Below, one piece after another: positions 38,906 through 47,242 of a stretch of 64,000 nt of DNA. Source of the stretch: Nocardia puris. Its GTDB lineage: Bacteria > Actinomycetota > Actinomycetes > Mycobacteriales > Mycobacteriaceae. Made by a program: the position numbers and the translations under genes. The DNA lies in assembly GCF_003315035.1 (NCBI RefSeq), contig NZ_QNRE01000002.1:682001-746000 (forward strand), given 5' to 3'. How positions within the stretch are numbered: the stretch's first letter is position 1; each line of letters begins with the position of its first letter. The notes under the pieces were generated by a model. The model was not told the origin of the DNA. It did no database searches and was given only the letters and a program-made list of their open reading frames with translations.

Positions 38906-38991
38906 ACCCGGCGGGTGCTGCGCGCCGGGACACCCGCCTGCGGCTGGCGGGCGGTCGGCCTTCGCGCACCCCGTCGTAGGCTGGGCTCATC

Positions 38992-40167
38992 ATGGCGCGC
39001 ATCGTTCCCGATTCCTGTCCCGGCGTCCTGCGGTTGCATCAGGCGGCCGACGGGCCGTTGGCGCGGGTGCGGGTGCCGGGTGGGCGGCTCGCGGCGGGGC
39101 AGGTGGCGGCGCTGGCGGAGGCGGCGCGGGAGGTCGGGGACGGGGCGATCGAGCTGACCTCGCGCGGGAACGTGCAGCTGCGGCGGGTGCGGGACGCGGC
39201 CGCGCTGGAAGCGCGGCTGGTCGCGGCCGGGTTGCTGCCGAGCCGCACGCACGAGCGGGTGCGCAATATCGTGGCGTCGCCGCTGTCGGGGCGGGTCGGC
39301 GGGGTGGCCGATGTGCGCGGCCTGGTCGGCGAGCTCGATGCGGGTCTGTGCGGTGACGCGCGCCTGGCGGACCTGCCGGGCCGGGTGCTGTTCACGCTCG
39401 ACGACGGCCGCGGTGACGTGAGCGGGCTCGGCGGCGACATCGGCGTCCGAGCGGTCGGCACGGACGAGTTCGCCCTGCTGCTCGCCGGAGCCGACACCGG
39501 CATCCGGGTCGCGACAGCCGAAGCGGTGGCGGTGCTGCTCGCCGCCGCGCACCTGTTCCTCGACGTGAGTGAGGGGCGCTGGCGGGTGCACGAGGTGCCT
39601 GGCGGCCCGGGGCGCATCGTGGACGGGCTCGGCCTCACGCCCGGCGCGGACCGCCTCGATCCGCCCGCGCCGCAAGATCTTCCGATCGGGTGGCTGCCCC
39701 AGGACGACGGGCTGGTCGCGCTCGGCGCGGGGGTGCGGCTCGGCACCCTCGACGCCAGGACCGCGGAATTTCTCGCCGCCGTCGAGCGTCCCGTCGTCGT
39801 GACACCCTGGCGCGGACTGGTTCTCACCGACCTCGACGAATGGACCGCCGAACAGGTCGTGCGCGTCCTCGCCCCCATGGGCCTGATCTTCGACGCCGCC
39901 TCACCGTGGCTGCGGGTGAGCGCCTGCGCGGGACGGCCCGGCTGCGCCAAGTCCCACACCGACGTGCGCGCCGACCTCACGGCCGCCGTGGAATCCGGCC
40001 GGGTCCTGCCCGCAGACCAGCCCACCGAGCCCAACGAGAATCCGCTCCCGGCAAGCGAACTCGTCGTCGCGGGCCGCCAGCACTGGTCCGGCTGCGACCG
40101 CCACTGCGGACGGCCCCACGACGCCGTATCGGTGACCGCCACACCGAACGGCTACCGCGTCGACTGA
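38992..40167 (+). CDS. cobG: Precorrin-3B synthase CobG
   Basis: 391 residues. The protein resembles nitrite/sulfite reductases: a duplicated ferredoxin-like half domain (RVPGGRLAAGQVAALAEAAR, ELTSRGNVQLRRV) and the cysteine set of the 4Fe-4S/siroheme centre, CAGRPGCAKSHTDVRADL and HWSGCDRHCGRP. CobG oxygenates precorrin-3A to precorrin-3B in the aerobic cobalamin pathway. It is divergent from cobN with the riboswitch between them; cobH and cobIJ follow 2.7 kb downstream rather than directly. Confidence 0.92.
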   Translation: MARIVPDSCPGVLRLHQAADGPLARVRVPGGRLAAGQVAALAEAAREVGDGAIELTSRGNVQLRRVRDAAALEARLVAAGLLPSRTHERVRNIVASPLSGRVGGVADVRGLVGELDAGLCGDARLADLPGRVLFTLDDGRGDVSGLGGDIGVRAVGTDEFALLLAGADTGIRVATAEAVAVLLAAAHLFLDVSEGRWRVHEVPGGPGRIVDGLGLTPGADRLDPPAPQDLPIGWLPQDDGLVALGAGVRLGTLDARTAEFLAAVERPVVVTPWRGLVLTDLDEWTAEQVVRVLAPMGLIFDAASPWLRVSACAGRPGCAKSHTDVRADLTAAVESGRVLPADQPTEPNENPLPASELVVAGRQHWSGCDRHCGRPHDAVSVTATPNGYRVD

Positions 40168-40325
40168 GACGGCCTGCCGTTCCTGGAGCGACTCCTCGCA
40201 CCGTGGGCACGTCCGGCAAGGACCACATCCGTCGGCGCACCCCCGGTCGGGCGTGCCCCAGCACGATCGAGTCGACAGTTTTCGCCAGGCGGTCCGTGCG
40301 GCCGGTCCGCTAGCCCGAGCGCCGA

Positions 40326-41171
40326 TCAGTGCACCTCGAGCGTGCAGCACTTGATGCCGCCGCCCGCTTTCAGCAGTTCGGACACATCCACCGGCACCGG
40401 CCGGAACCCGCGCGCGTCCAGTGCGGCGGCCAGGTCGGTGGCGCGGGGGCTGAGGAAGACGTTCGCGCCGTCGGACACGCCGTTGAGACCGAGGACGGCG
40501 GCGTCGGCGTCGGTGGCCTCGATCGCGTCGGGGAACAGGCCGACGAGGATGGTGCGGCTGGTGGGGCTGAACGCCGGCGGATAGTAGGCGACGGTGGTGT
40601 CGTCGAGGACCATCAGCACGGTGTCGAGGTGGTAGAAGCGCGGATCCACCAATTCCAGGGACACGACCGGGATTTCGAAGAACAGCTCCACCTCGCGGTG
40701 CGCGGCGAGCGAGGTGCGGAATCCGGTGCCCGCCAGGAACCGTCCGCCCACAAGTGCGAAATCGCCTTCGCCCTCGTTGAATTCGGAGGCGGCGGCCAGC
40801 TCCGCGCCGCCGCGCCGGGCGAACCAGTCGTGGTAGGCGGGACCTTCGGCGGTGCGTTCGGCGTGGGTGAACCGGGCCGACATCACCCGCTCGCCGACGA
40901 TCAGCCCGCCGTTCGCGGCGAACACCATGTCGGGCAGGCCCGGCGCGCCCGGCACCACTTCCACCGTGTGCCCGAACCGTGCGAACGTGTCGCGCAGCGC
41001 GTCCCATTGCGAGAGGGCGAGCGCGCGGTCCACCGGCGCGCCCGGGTTCATCCAGGGGTTGATCGCGTACCGCACGTCGAAGTGATCGGGGCGGCACATC
41101 ACGAACCGGCGCGGCACGGGTCGGCGGACCGGTGTCGGTTCGGGGATCTCCAGGGTTGCTACTGAGGTCAT
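40326..41171 (-). CDS. ddaH: Dimethylarginine dimethylaminohydrolase family protein
   Basis: 281 residues from ATG (MTSVATLEIPEPTPV) with GGGAGCCACG upstream. The pentein fold is supported by FEEGEGDFAL-type NEGEGDFALVGGRFLAGTGF, the catalytic His in RFYHLDTVLMVLDD and the C-terminal GGGIKCCTLEVH with the nucleophilic cysteine. The family hydrolyses N-methylated arginines to citrulline and methylamines, or acts on related guanidino compounds. It is divergent from an Lrp-type gene, its probable regulator. Confidence 0.88.
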   Translation of the reverse strand: MTSVATLEIPEPTPVRRPVPRRFVMCRPDHFDVRYAINPWMNPGAPVDRALALSQWDALRDTFARFGHTVEVVPGAPGLPDMVFAANGGLIVGERVMSARFTHAERTAEGPAYHDWFARRGGAELAAASEFNEGEGDFALVGGRFLAGTGFRTSLAAHREVELFFEIPVVSLELVDPRFYHLDTVLMVLDDTTVAYYPPAFSPTSRTILVGLFPDAIEATDADAAVLGLNGVSDGANVFLSPRATDLAAALDARGFRPVPVDVSELLKAGGGIKCCTLEVH

Positions 41172-41225
41172 CGTGGCTCCCGGCAAGAGTCGCAATTCGG
41201 CTGAGATGACCGTAATCGGCATAGC

Positions 41226-41285
41226 ATTGCGCCAGGAACATCCATTCATTGCGCATTACCCGTGGCTTGCGGCGAATTATTGCGC
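41226..41285. promoter_or_regulatory. Three ATTGCGC repeats between ddaH and Lrp genes
   Basis: ATTGCGC occurs at 41226, 41248 and 41279 in the divergent promoter. Spacings of 22 and 31 bp are compatible with cooperative binding of an Lrp-type multimer. Confidence 0.35.
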
Positions 41286-41305
41286 GAGAGAGGAAGTGGT
41301 GTGAC

Positions 41306-41743
41306 GTGGACGACACCGATCGGCTGATTCTGGGCCACCTGCTGCGCTCGGCGCGCGCGTCGTTCCAGGAGATCGGCTCCGCGGTGGGGCTGTCCGCGCC
41401 CGCGGTGAAACGTCGCGTGGACCGCATGGTGGCCTCCGGCCAGATCACCGGCTTCACCGCGCTGGTCAATCCGGCCGCCCTCGGCTGGACCACCGAGGCC
41501 TACGTCGAGGTCTACTACCGCGACAACATCTCCCCCGCCGAACTGCGCCGCAGCCTCGAACCGATCCCCCAGGTGGTGGGCGTGTGGACGATCGCGGGCG
41601 AGGCCGACGCCCTGGTGCACGTCATGGCGACCGATATGGCCGAGATCGAATCGACCGTCGAGCGGATCCGGGAGAACGCCGGCGTCGGCCGCACCCGCAG
41701 CTCGATCGTCATGTCGCGCATCCTGGAACGCCCCCGCACCTGA
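41306..41743 (+). CDS. Lrp/AsnC family regulator
   Basis: 145 residues from GTG (VDDTDRLILGHLLRSARASF); the open frame begins 19 codons earlier inside the promoter. A helix-turn-helix (FQEIGSAVGLSAPAVKRRVD) is followed by a RAM domain with VVGVWTIAGEADALVHVMAT. It probably regulates ddaH in response to an amino-acid-like ligand. Three ATTGCGC motifs lie just upstream. Confidence 0.9.
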   Translation: MDDTDRLILGHLLRSARASFQEIGSAVGLSAPAVKRRVDRMVASGQITGFTALVNPAALGWTTEAYVEVYYRDNISPAELRRSLEPIPQVVGVWTIAGEADALVHVMATDMAEIESTVERIRENAGVGRTRSSIVMSRILERPRT

Positions 41744-41939
41744 CGGAAAGCGCCCCACCTAGGGACCGACCACACGGCGCTCCGACCGACGACGTGTGCC
41801 AGCTCACGGGCAACCGAGCCGACGGGCGCTCGAGCGACTCGAGCCAACGGGCGCCCCAGCGTACGGGCGCCCGACCCGGCAGGTGCCCGAACCGACGCAC
41901 GCCCGAACCAGCAGGCGCGGGTCGCGGCGGGCAGGGCAG
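41744..41939. other. Degenerate repeat-like intergenic region
   Basis: Between the Lrp gene and the oxidoreductase remnant. It contains several copies of the motif ACGGGCGC in tandem-like arrangement (near 41821, 41848 and 41864). No gene is seen. Confidence 0.35.
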
Positions 41940-42057
41940 CTGCCTCGCCCGCGATGCCCTCCTCCATGGCGGCTTTCGCGATCCTGTTCCGCAGCACCTG
42001 GCCGGACCGCGGCCGTAGGGGTGCGAACGAACCGTCCGACGCCGTACCGCTCGACAT
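41940..42057 (-). pseudogene. N-terminal remnant of an NADH:flavin oxidoreductase (old yellow enzyme family)
   Basis: The first ~40 codons read MSSGTASDGSFAPLRPRSGQ then VLRNRIAKAAMEEGIAGEA, the conserved opening of the old yellow enzyme family (RNRIAKAAMEE). Beyond this the sequence is unrelated and rich in an ACGGGCGC-like motif before meeting the Lrp gene. A ribosome-site-like GGGAGAGG precedes the start. It is divergent from the TetR gene at 42162, which would have been its regulator. The remaining gene is missing. Confidence 0.65.
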
Positions 42058-42161
42058 GGGAGACCTTCCTCTCCCCCGCAAAAGTTTACATCGCTCACAT
42101 AGAGCTGGACACCACGGCAGGAAGGGATGTAAGCACTGTCGACAACGGCTAGATTGGAGGC

Positions 42162-42779
42162 ATGGCACCGTCGTCCACGTCGTACCACCACGGCGACCTA
42201 CCCAACGCGCTGGTGCGCGCGGCCGTCGAGCTGCTCGAAGAGGGCGGCGCGACCGAACTGTCCCTGCGCGCCGCGGCCCGGCGCGCGGGCGTCTCGACCG
42301 CCGCGCCGTACCGCCACTTCGCCGACCGCGACGCCCTGCTCTCCGCGGTCGCCGCGGTGGGCTACCGCGAACTGACCGCCGACCTGGGCGCCGCGCACCC
42401 CGCCCCGGCCACCCCCGAAGGCCTCGCCGCGATCGCGACCACCTACGTGCGCTTCGCCCTGACGCGCCCGGGCATGTTCCGTGCCATGTTCGCCGAGCCC
42501 TGCGATCCGACCAGCCCCGAGCGGGTGGCCGCCACCGAGGCCATCAGCGAATACGTCGGACACCTTGCCCAGGAGGCGTTCCCGGACTCCGACGTGGACG
42601 CGATGGCCACTGCGCTCTGGGCCCTGGTGCACGGCCTGGCCTTCCTGCACCTGGACGGCAAGTTCGACACCTCCTCCGACGAAGCCGTCGCCGAGCGCGT
42701 CCGCACCGCCGTGTACGCGGCGATCGGCGTCATCGACCGGACGTCGGTCGCGGAGAACGCGATCGCCGACCGCGCCTGA
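42162..42779 (+). CDS. TetR family transcriptional regulator
   Basis: 205 residues. The DNA-binding domain is LVRAAVELLEEGGATELSLR, then AGVSTAAPYRHFADRDALL, and the C-terminal part has the WHG-like region with ATALWALVHGLAFLHLDG. It is divergent from the flavin oxidoreductase remnant, suggesting it has lost its target, and lies 67 bp upstream of cobH, which it need not regulate. Confidence 0.88.
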   Translation: MAPSSTSYHHGDLPNALVRAAVELLEEGGATELSLRAAARRAGVSTAAPYRHFADRDALLSAVAAVGYRELTADLGAAHPAPATPEGLAAIATTYVRFALTRPGMFRAMFAEPCDPTSPERVAATEAISEYVGHLAQEAFPDSDVDAMATALWALVHGLAFLHLDGKFDTSSDEAVAERVRTAVYAAIGVIDRTSVAENAIADRA

Positions 42780-42846
42780 CAGCGCACGCCACCGCCCGCA
42801 CGGGCTGAGGCGTGCCCGGTTCCGGCGTGACTCTAGGGTGTGAGTC

Positions 42847-43482
42847 ATGTCCGACGTGCGTGCCAGCTACCTCACCGACGGGGCCGAGATCTATCGGCGG
42901 TCGTTCGCGACCATCCGCGCGGAGGCGGAGCTGAGCGCGTTCCCCCCGGACGTGGAGCGGGTCGTCGTGCGGATGATCCACGGGTGCGGCCAGGTCGATC
43001 TCGCGGGCGATATCGCCTTCTCCCCCGGCGTGGTCGCGGCCGCCCGCGCGGCCCTGCGCGACGGCGCGCCGATCCTGTGCGACGCCACCATGGTCGCCTC
43101 CGGCGTCACCCGTCAACGCCTGCCCGCCGACAACGAGGTGATCTGCACGCTCGCCGACCCCCGCGTACCGGAACTCGCGGCGGCCCTGGGCAATACGCGT
43201 TCGGCGGCGGCGCTGGAACTGTGGCGCGACCGTCTCGACGGGGCCGTGGTGGCCATCGGCAACGCGCCCACCGCGCTGTTCCACTTGCTCGACATGCTCG
43301 ACGCGGGCGCGCCGCGGCCTGCCGCGATCCTCGGTATCCCGGTCGGATTCATCGGCGCGGCGGAGTCGAAGGACGCGCTGGCCGCGTACGGCGGCGTGGA
43401 GTTCCTCACCGTGCGGGGGCGGCGCGGCGGCAGCGCCATCACCGCGTCGGCGCTCAACGCGATCGCGAGCGAACAGGAATGA
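42847..43482 (+). CDS. cobH: Precorrin-8X methylmutase CobH
   Basis: 211 residues. The family motifs are [33 protein letters not shown] and [19 protein letters not shown]. The His in RMIHGCG is the catalytic residue in known CobH. It isomerises precorrin-8x to hydrogenobyrinic acid by 1,5-methyl shift. cobIJ follows 109 bp downstream on the same strand. Confidence 0.94.
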   Translation: MSDVRASYLTDGAEIYRRSFATIRAEAELSAFPPDVERVVVRMIHGCGQVDLAGDIAFSPGVVAAARAALRDGAPILCDATMVASGVTRQRLPADNEVICTLADPRVPELAAALGNTRSAAALELWRDRLDGAVVAIGNAPTALFHLLDMLDAGAPRPAAILGIPVGFIGAAESKDALAAYGGVEFLTVRGRRGGSAITASALNAIASEQE

Positions 43483-43591
43483 GCGGGCAACCTCTCGGGG
43501 AATCGACCGAGCGCGAGGCCGAGCCGGGTGGCTTGAAAGGCTTTGTCGCACAGACGGACGGACAACCGGGCACCGATCGTGAGGCGAGGAT

Positions 43592-45136
43592 ATGAGCGCG
43601 GGCAAACTCTGGGGCGTCGGACTCGGACCGGGCGACCCCGAACTGGTGACGGTGAAAGCCGCGCGCGTCATCGCCGAGGCCGACGTGATCGCATTCCACA
43701 GCGCGCGGCACGGGCGCAGCATCTCGCGGGGCATCGCCGCGCCCTATATGCGGCCAGGCCAGCTCGAGGAACATCTCGTCTACCCGGTCACCACCGAGAC
43801 CACCGACCATCCCGGCGGTTACCAGGGCGCGATCGACGAGTTCTACGAGCAGGCCGCCGCCCGGCTCGCCGAACATCTCGCGGTGGGACGCTCGGTCGCC
43901 CTGCTGGCGGCGGGCGATCCGCTGTTCTACAGCTCGTACATGCACATGCACCGCAGGCTCGCGGACCGGTTCGAGGCCGAGATCATCCCGGGCATCACCT
44001 CGGTGAGCGCCGCCTCCGCCGCTCTCGGGACGCCCTTGGTGGAGGGTGAGCAGGTGCTGACGGTGTTGCCCGGCACCTTGCCCGCCGACGAGCTCACCCG
44101 TCGTCTGCGCGACACGGAGGCCGCGGCGATCATGAAGCTCGGTCGCACCTATCCCGGTGTGCGCCAGGCGCTCTCGGATTCCGGCCGCCTGGACGACGCC
44201 TACTACGTGGAGCGCGCCAGCACGGGCAAGCAGCGCGTGCTCGCCGCCGCCGACGTGAACGACGCGGACGTGCCGTACTTCTCGATCACCCTCGTTCCCG
44301 GCCCGCGCCCGACGACACCGCTCCCCCGCACGGATTCCCCTGCCGCCCAAACGGTTACCGAGACTGCGCCTCGATCCGAGTCCGCCGCCCCGGGCGAGGT
44401 GGTCGTGGTCGGCCTCGGTCCCGGCGCGCCGGACTGGACCACCCCCGAGGTGCGCGCCGCGCTCGACGCCGCCACCGATCTCGTCGGCTACACCACCTAT
44501 ATCGACCGGGTCCCGGTACGCCCCGGCCAGCGCAGGCACGCCAGTGACAACCGGGTCGAATCCGAGCGCGCGGCCATGGCTTTGGACCTGGCCAAGCACG
44601 GGGCGAAAGTGGCGGTGGTGTCCTCGGGCGATCCGGGGGTCTTCGCGATGGCGGCCGCCGTGCTGGAGGAGTCGGCCGACCCGCAGTGGCGCGACGTGCC
44701 GGTCCGCGTGCTGCCCGGTCTCACCGCGGCCAATGCCGTCGCCAGCCGCGTGGGCGCGCCCCTGGGCCACGACTACGCCATGATCTCGCTCTCCGACCGG
44801 CTGAAGCCGTGGGAGGTCGTCGCGCAGCGCCTGTCGGCGGTGGCGGCGGCCGATATGGCGATCGCGATCTACAACCCGGCGTCCTCGCAGCGCACCTGGC
44901 AGGTCGCCGCCATGCGCGACCTGCTGCTCGAGCACCGCAAGCCCGGCACCCCGGTGGTCCTCGGGCGCGATGTGGGCGGCCCGACCGAATCCGTGCGCGT
45001 GGTCACCCTGACCGACCTCGATCCCGCCGACGTCGACATGCGTACGCTGTTGATCATCGGCGCCTCCACCACGGCCACCGTCGACACCCCGCACGGCACC
45101 CGCGTCTACACCTCCCGCCGCTACGGAACCAGCTGA
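43592..45136 (+). CDS. cobIJ: Fused precorrin-2 C20-methyltransferase and precorrin-3B C17-methyltransferase CobIJ
   Basis: 514 residues in two SAM methyltransferase domains. The CobI half (1 to ~235) has LWGVGLGPGDPELVTVKAAR, ALLAAGDPLFYSSYMHMHRR and PGITSVSAASAALGTPL. A linker of ~35 residues rich in Pro/Thr/Ser joins the CobJ half (from about residue 268), with VVVGLGPGAPDWTTPEVRA, GYTTYIDRVPVRPGQ, VSSGDPGVFAMAAAV and IYNPASSQRTWQ. It methylates C20 of precorrin-2 and C17 of precorrin-3B. The same CobIJ fusion is known from actinobacteria. Confidence 0.94.
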   Translation: MSAGKLWGVGLGPGDPELVTVKAARVIAEADVIAFHSARHGRSISRGIAAPYMRPGQLEEHLVYPVTTETTDHPGGYQGAIDEFYEQAAARLAEHLAVGRSVALLAAGDPLFYSSYMHMHRRLADRFEAEIIPGITSVSAASAALGTPLVEGEQVLTVLPGTLPADELTRRLRDTEAAAIMKLGRTYPGVRQALSDSGRLDDAYYVERASTGKQRVLAAADVNDADVPYFSITLVPGPRPTTPLPRTDSPAAQTVTETAPRSESAAPGEVVVVGLGPGAPDWTTPEVRAALDAATDLVGYTTYIDRVPVRPGQRRHASDNRVESERAAMALDLAKHGAKVAVVSSGDPGVFAMAAAVLEESADPQWRDVPVRVLPGLTAANAVASRVGAPLGHDYAMISLSDRLKPWEVVAQRLSAVAAADMAIAIYNPASSQRTWQVAAMRDLLLEHRKPGTPVVLGRDVGGPTESVRVVTLTDLDPADVDMRTLLIIGASTTATVDTPHGTRVYTSRRYGTS

Positions 45137-45273
45137 GCCCCACCGGCATTCATTCCGAGGGCTGCCCGGCGCTCCGGCTGGACGGCGACGACCTCGCCGA
45201 GCGGATAGTCCGGCCGCTTCCGCCAGCGCCTCGTCATCCACGCCGACTCGAGCTGCGCCCACACCCTTCCATG

Positions 45274-45291
45274 ATGGTAAGGGCGTACCAT
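45274..45291. promoter_or_regulatory. Putative TetR operator
   Basis: Perfect inverted repeat ATGGTA-AGGGCG-TACCAT lies 37 bp before the start of the TetR gene. Its position fits autoregulation. Confidence 0.5.
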
Positions 45292-45327
45292 GAAGGCTTT
45301 CCCCGCCCGCGAGAGGAGCCCACGCCC

Positions 45328-45924
45328 GTGCCGCGCTTGGTCGACCACGAGCAACGCCGCCGCCAGATCACCGACGCCGCCCGGCGCGTGATCACGCGCG
45401 GCGGGATGGAAGCGGCCACCTTCCAGTCGGTCGCCGCCGAGGCGGGGATCTCGGTGCGCCTGGTGCAGTACTACTTCGGCACCAAGAAGGACTTCCTGAT
45501 GGCGACGCATCGCGCCGTGATCGACGATTCGGCGGCCCGGTTCACCGAGCGGATCACGGCGGGCGGGCCGATCACCGACCCGCGCGAGATCGTCCGCACC
45601 GTCGCCGACGCCCTGCTGCCCTTGGACGCGGACAGCCGCTCAGACGCCCTGGTCAACGTCGCCTTCCACGTCGCGGGGCTCACCGGCTCGGAGATCGTGT
45701 CCGAGGACCTGCTGGCCCCACCTCGCCTGCTGGTCGCGACGCTCACCGACGTGCTGAGCAAGGCCGACCCCGACAGCGCCGCCACGGCCGAACTGGACGC
45801 GGGACTGATCCTCGGCGCGCTCGTCGGGCTGACGCAGAGTATGTTGGCCGGACACCACAGCGCCGACGAAGCCCGCAGGTTCGTCGATCATCTCCTCGAC
45901 CGGATCCCGGGGACGGCGCGGTAG
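45328..45924 (+). CDS. TetR family transcriptional regulator
   Basis: 198 residues from GTG (VPRLVDHEQRRRQITDAARR), with GAGAGGAGC upstream. The DNA-binding domain includes ATFQSVAAEAGISVRLVQYY and FGTKKDFLMATH. The C-terminal part (DALLPLDADSRSDALVNVAF) is of the TetR_C_6-like type seen in regulators related to BetI. An 18-bp perfect inverted repeat precedes it. A PadR gene follows 44 bp downstream on the same strand. Confidence 0.88.
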   Translation: MPRLVDHEQRRRQITDAARRVITRGGMEAATFQSVAAEAGISVRLVQYYFGTKKDFLMATHRAVIDDSAARFTERITAGGPITDPREIVRTVADALLPLDADSRSDALVNVAFHVAGLTGSEIVSEDLLAPPRLLVATLTDVLSKADPDSAATAELDAGLILGALVGLTQSMLAGHHSADEARRFVDHLLDRIPGTAR

Positions 45925-45928
45925 ACTT

Positions 45929-45947
45929 ACATTCCACTATGGAATGT
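45929..45947. promoter_or_regulatory. Putative PadR operator
   Basis: Perfect inverted repeat ACATTCCA-CTA-TGGAATGT immediately upstream of the PadR gene start at 45968. Probable autoregulatory site. Confidence 0.55.
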
Positions 45948-45967
45948 CTACGCGGAGGGAGCGCGCG

Positions 45968-46498
45968 GTGACAGAGACCGCCACTCGGCGCAAGACCCTG
46001 AACTCGACGGCGGCCTCGCTGCTCGGGTTCCTGCACGAAGGCCCCATGTCCGGCTGGGATCTGGTGACCATCGCCCAGGAGCGGATCGGCGGCTTCTGGA
46101 CGATCACACAGAGCCAGGTGTATCGCGAGCTGGCCGCCATGCACACGGCCGGCCTGGTCGAGAAGGGCGAGAGCGGCGCGCGCGATCGCACGCCCTACCG
46201 GATCACCGACGCGGGCCGGGAAGCGTTCGCGGAGTGGATCGCTCGCGATCCCGGCGCCGAGACCATCCGGGTGCCGCTGCTGCTGACGATGTCGTTCGGC
46301 AGGCACCTCGATCCCGAGCATTTGGACCGGATCATCGCGGCCAATCGCAAGATTCACGAGGCACGCCTGGCGCACTATCTGACCGACGACCACGACAACA
46401 TCCCCCCGCACTCGCGCGCCACGCTCGATTTCGGCATCCGCTACGAGCGCGCGGTCCTCGAGTGGTTCGACAACCTACCGACGTTGCTCGGCCGCTGA
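45968..46498 (+). CDS. PadR family transcriptional regulator
   Basis: 176 residues from GTG (VTETATRRKTLNSTAASLLG), chosen because GGAGGGAG lies just upstream; an ATG 24 bases earlier falls inside the operator palindrome. The winged helix reads LLGFLHEGPMSGWDLVTIAQ then FWTITQSQVYRELAAMHTAG. The C-terminal domain (LDRIIAANRKIHEARLAHYL) is of the Vir-type PadR group. The 3' end overlaps that of convergent cobK by 24 bp. Confidence 0.87.
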   Translation: MTETATRRKTLNSTAASLLGFLHEGPMSGWDLVTIAQERIGGFWTITQSQVYRELAAMHTAGLVEKGESGARDRTPYRITDAGREAFAEWIARDPGAETIRVPLLLTMSFGRHLDPEHLDRIIAANRKIHEARLAHYLTDDHDNIPPHSRATLDFGIRYERAVLEWFDNLPTLLGR

Positions 46499-47242
46499 CG
46501 CGGCGCGGGAGACTTTGTCCCGCAACCACTCCCACGCGTCCTCCACGTTGCCGACGACCTCGCCGCCGGGGGGCGGCGGCCGCTCGACCACGACGACGGG
46601 AATGCCGGCCGCGCGCGCCGCGACGAGTTTCGCCTCGGTCTGCTCGCCGCCGCTGTCCTTGGTGACCAGCACATCGATGCGGTGCGCGGCCAGCAGCTCC
46701 GCCTCCTCCTCGGAGGTGAACGGCCCACGGGCGAACAGTAATTCGTGCCGGGCGGGCAGCGGACCACTCGGCGGGTCGATGGACCGGATCAGGAACCACG
46801 GACCGTCCACGCCCGCGAACGCCCCCACGCCCTGACGCCCGATGGTCAGAAACACCCGCGCCCCCAGGCTCGGGAGCACGCGGGCGGCCTCGTCGAGATC
46901 GGGCACGCGAATCCAACGGTCACCGGGACTTTCGGTCCAACCGGGTCTGCGCAGATGCAGCAGCGGGACGCCCGCCGCCCGCGCGGCCGTCGACGCGTTG
47001 GCGCTGATCCGCGCGGCGAAAGGATGGGTGGCCACCACCACGGCGTCGATATCGTTGTCCGCCAACCACTCCCGCATCCCCTCGGCGCCGCCGAAACCGC
47101 CGACGCGCACCTCGCCCTCGGGCCACGCAGGATTCCGCACGCGGCCGGCGAGCGAGGTCACGATCTCGAGACCTCGCTCGCCGGTGGCCAGGTGGGCCAG
47201 GCGCCGGGCTTCGCCGGTGCCGCCCAGGATCAGGGCTTTCAG
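46475..47242 (-). CDS. cobK: Precorrin-6A reductase CobK, apparent CTG start
   Basis: 255 residues, a normal CobK length. The protein begins with KALILGGTGEARRLAHLA, the family's NADPH-binding opening, and has VVVATHPFAARISANA, DRWIRVPDLDEAARVLPSLG and VTKDSGGEQTEAKLVAARAA. No ATG, GTG or TTG lies near this point in frame. A CTG stands where the start should be and overlaps the upstream gene's TGA in a CTGA junction, the same geometry as the ATGA/GTGA couplings elsewhere in the window. CobK reduces precorrin-6A with NADPH. I infer translational coupling to the secreted-protein gene. Confidence 0.85.
   Translation of the reverse strand: MKALILGGTGEARRLAHLATGERGLEIVTSLAGRVRNPAWPEGEVRVGGFGGAEGMREWLADNDIDAVVVATHPFAARISANASTAARAAGVPLLHLRRPGWTESPGDRWIRVPDLDEAARVLPSLGARVFLTIGRQGVGAFAGVDGPWFLIRSIDPPSGPLPARHELLFARGPFTSEEEAELLAAHRIDVLVTKDSGGEQTEAKLVAARAAGIPVVVVERPPPPGGEVVGNVEDAWEWLRDKVSRAASAAEQRR

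Noticed and set aside
42088..42132. TTACATC and GATGTAA as an inverted repeat before the TetR gene at 42162
   Set aside because: The arms are about 35 bp apart, too far for a single TetR site, and could be chance.
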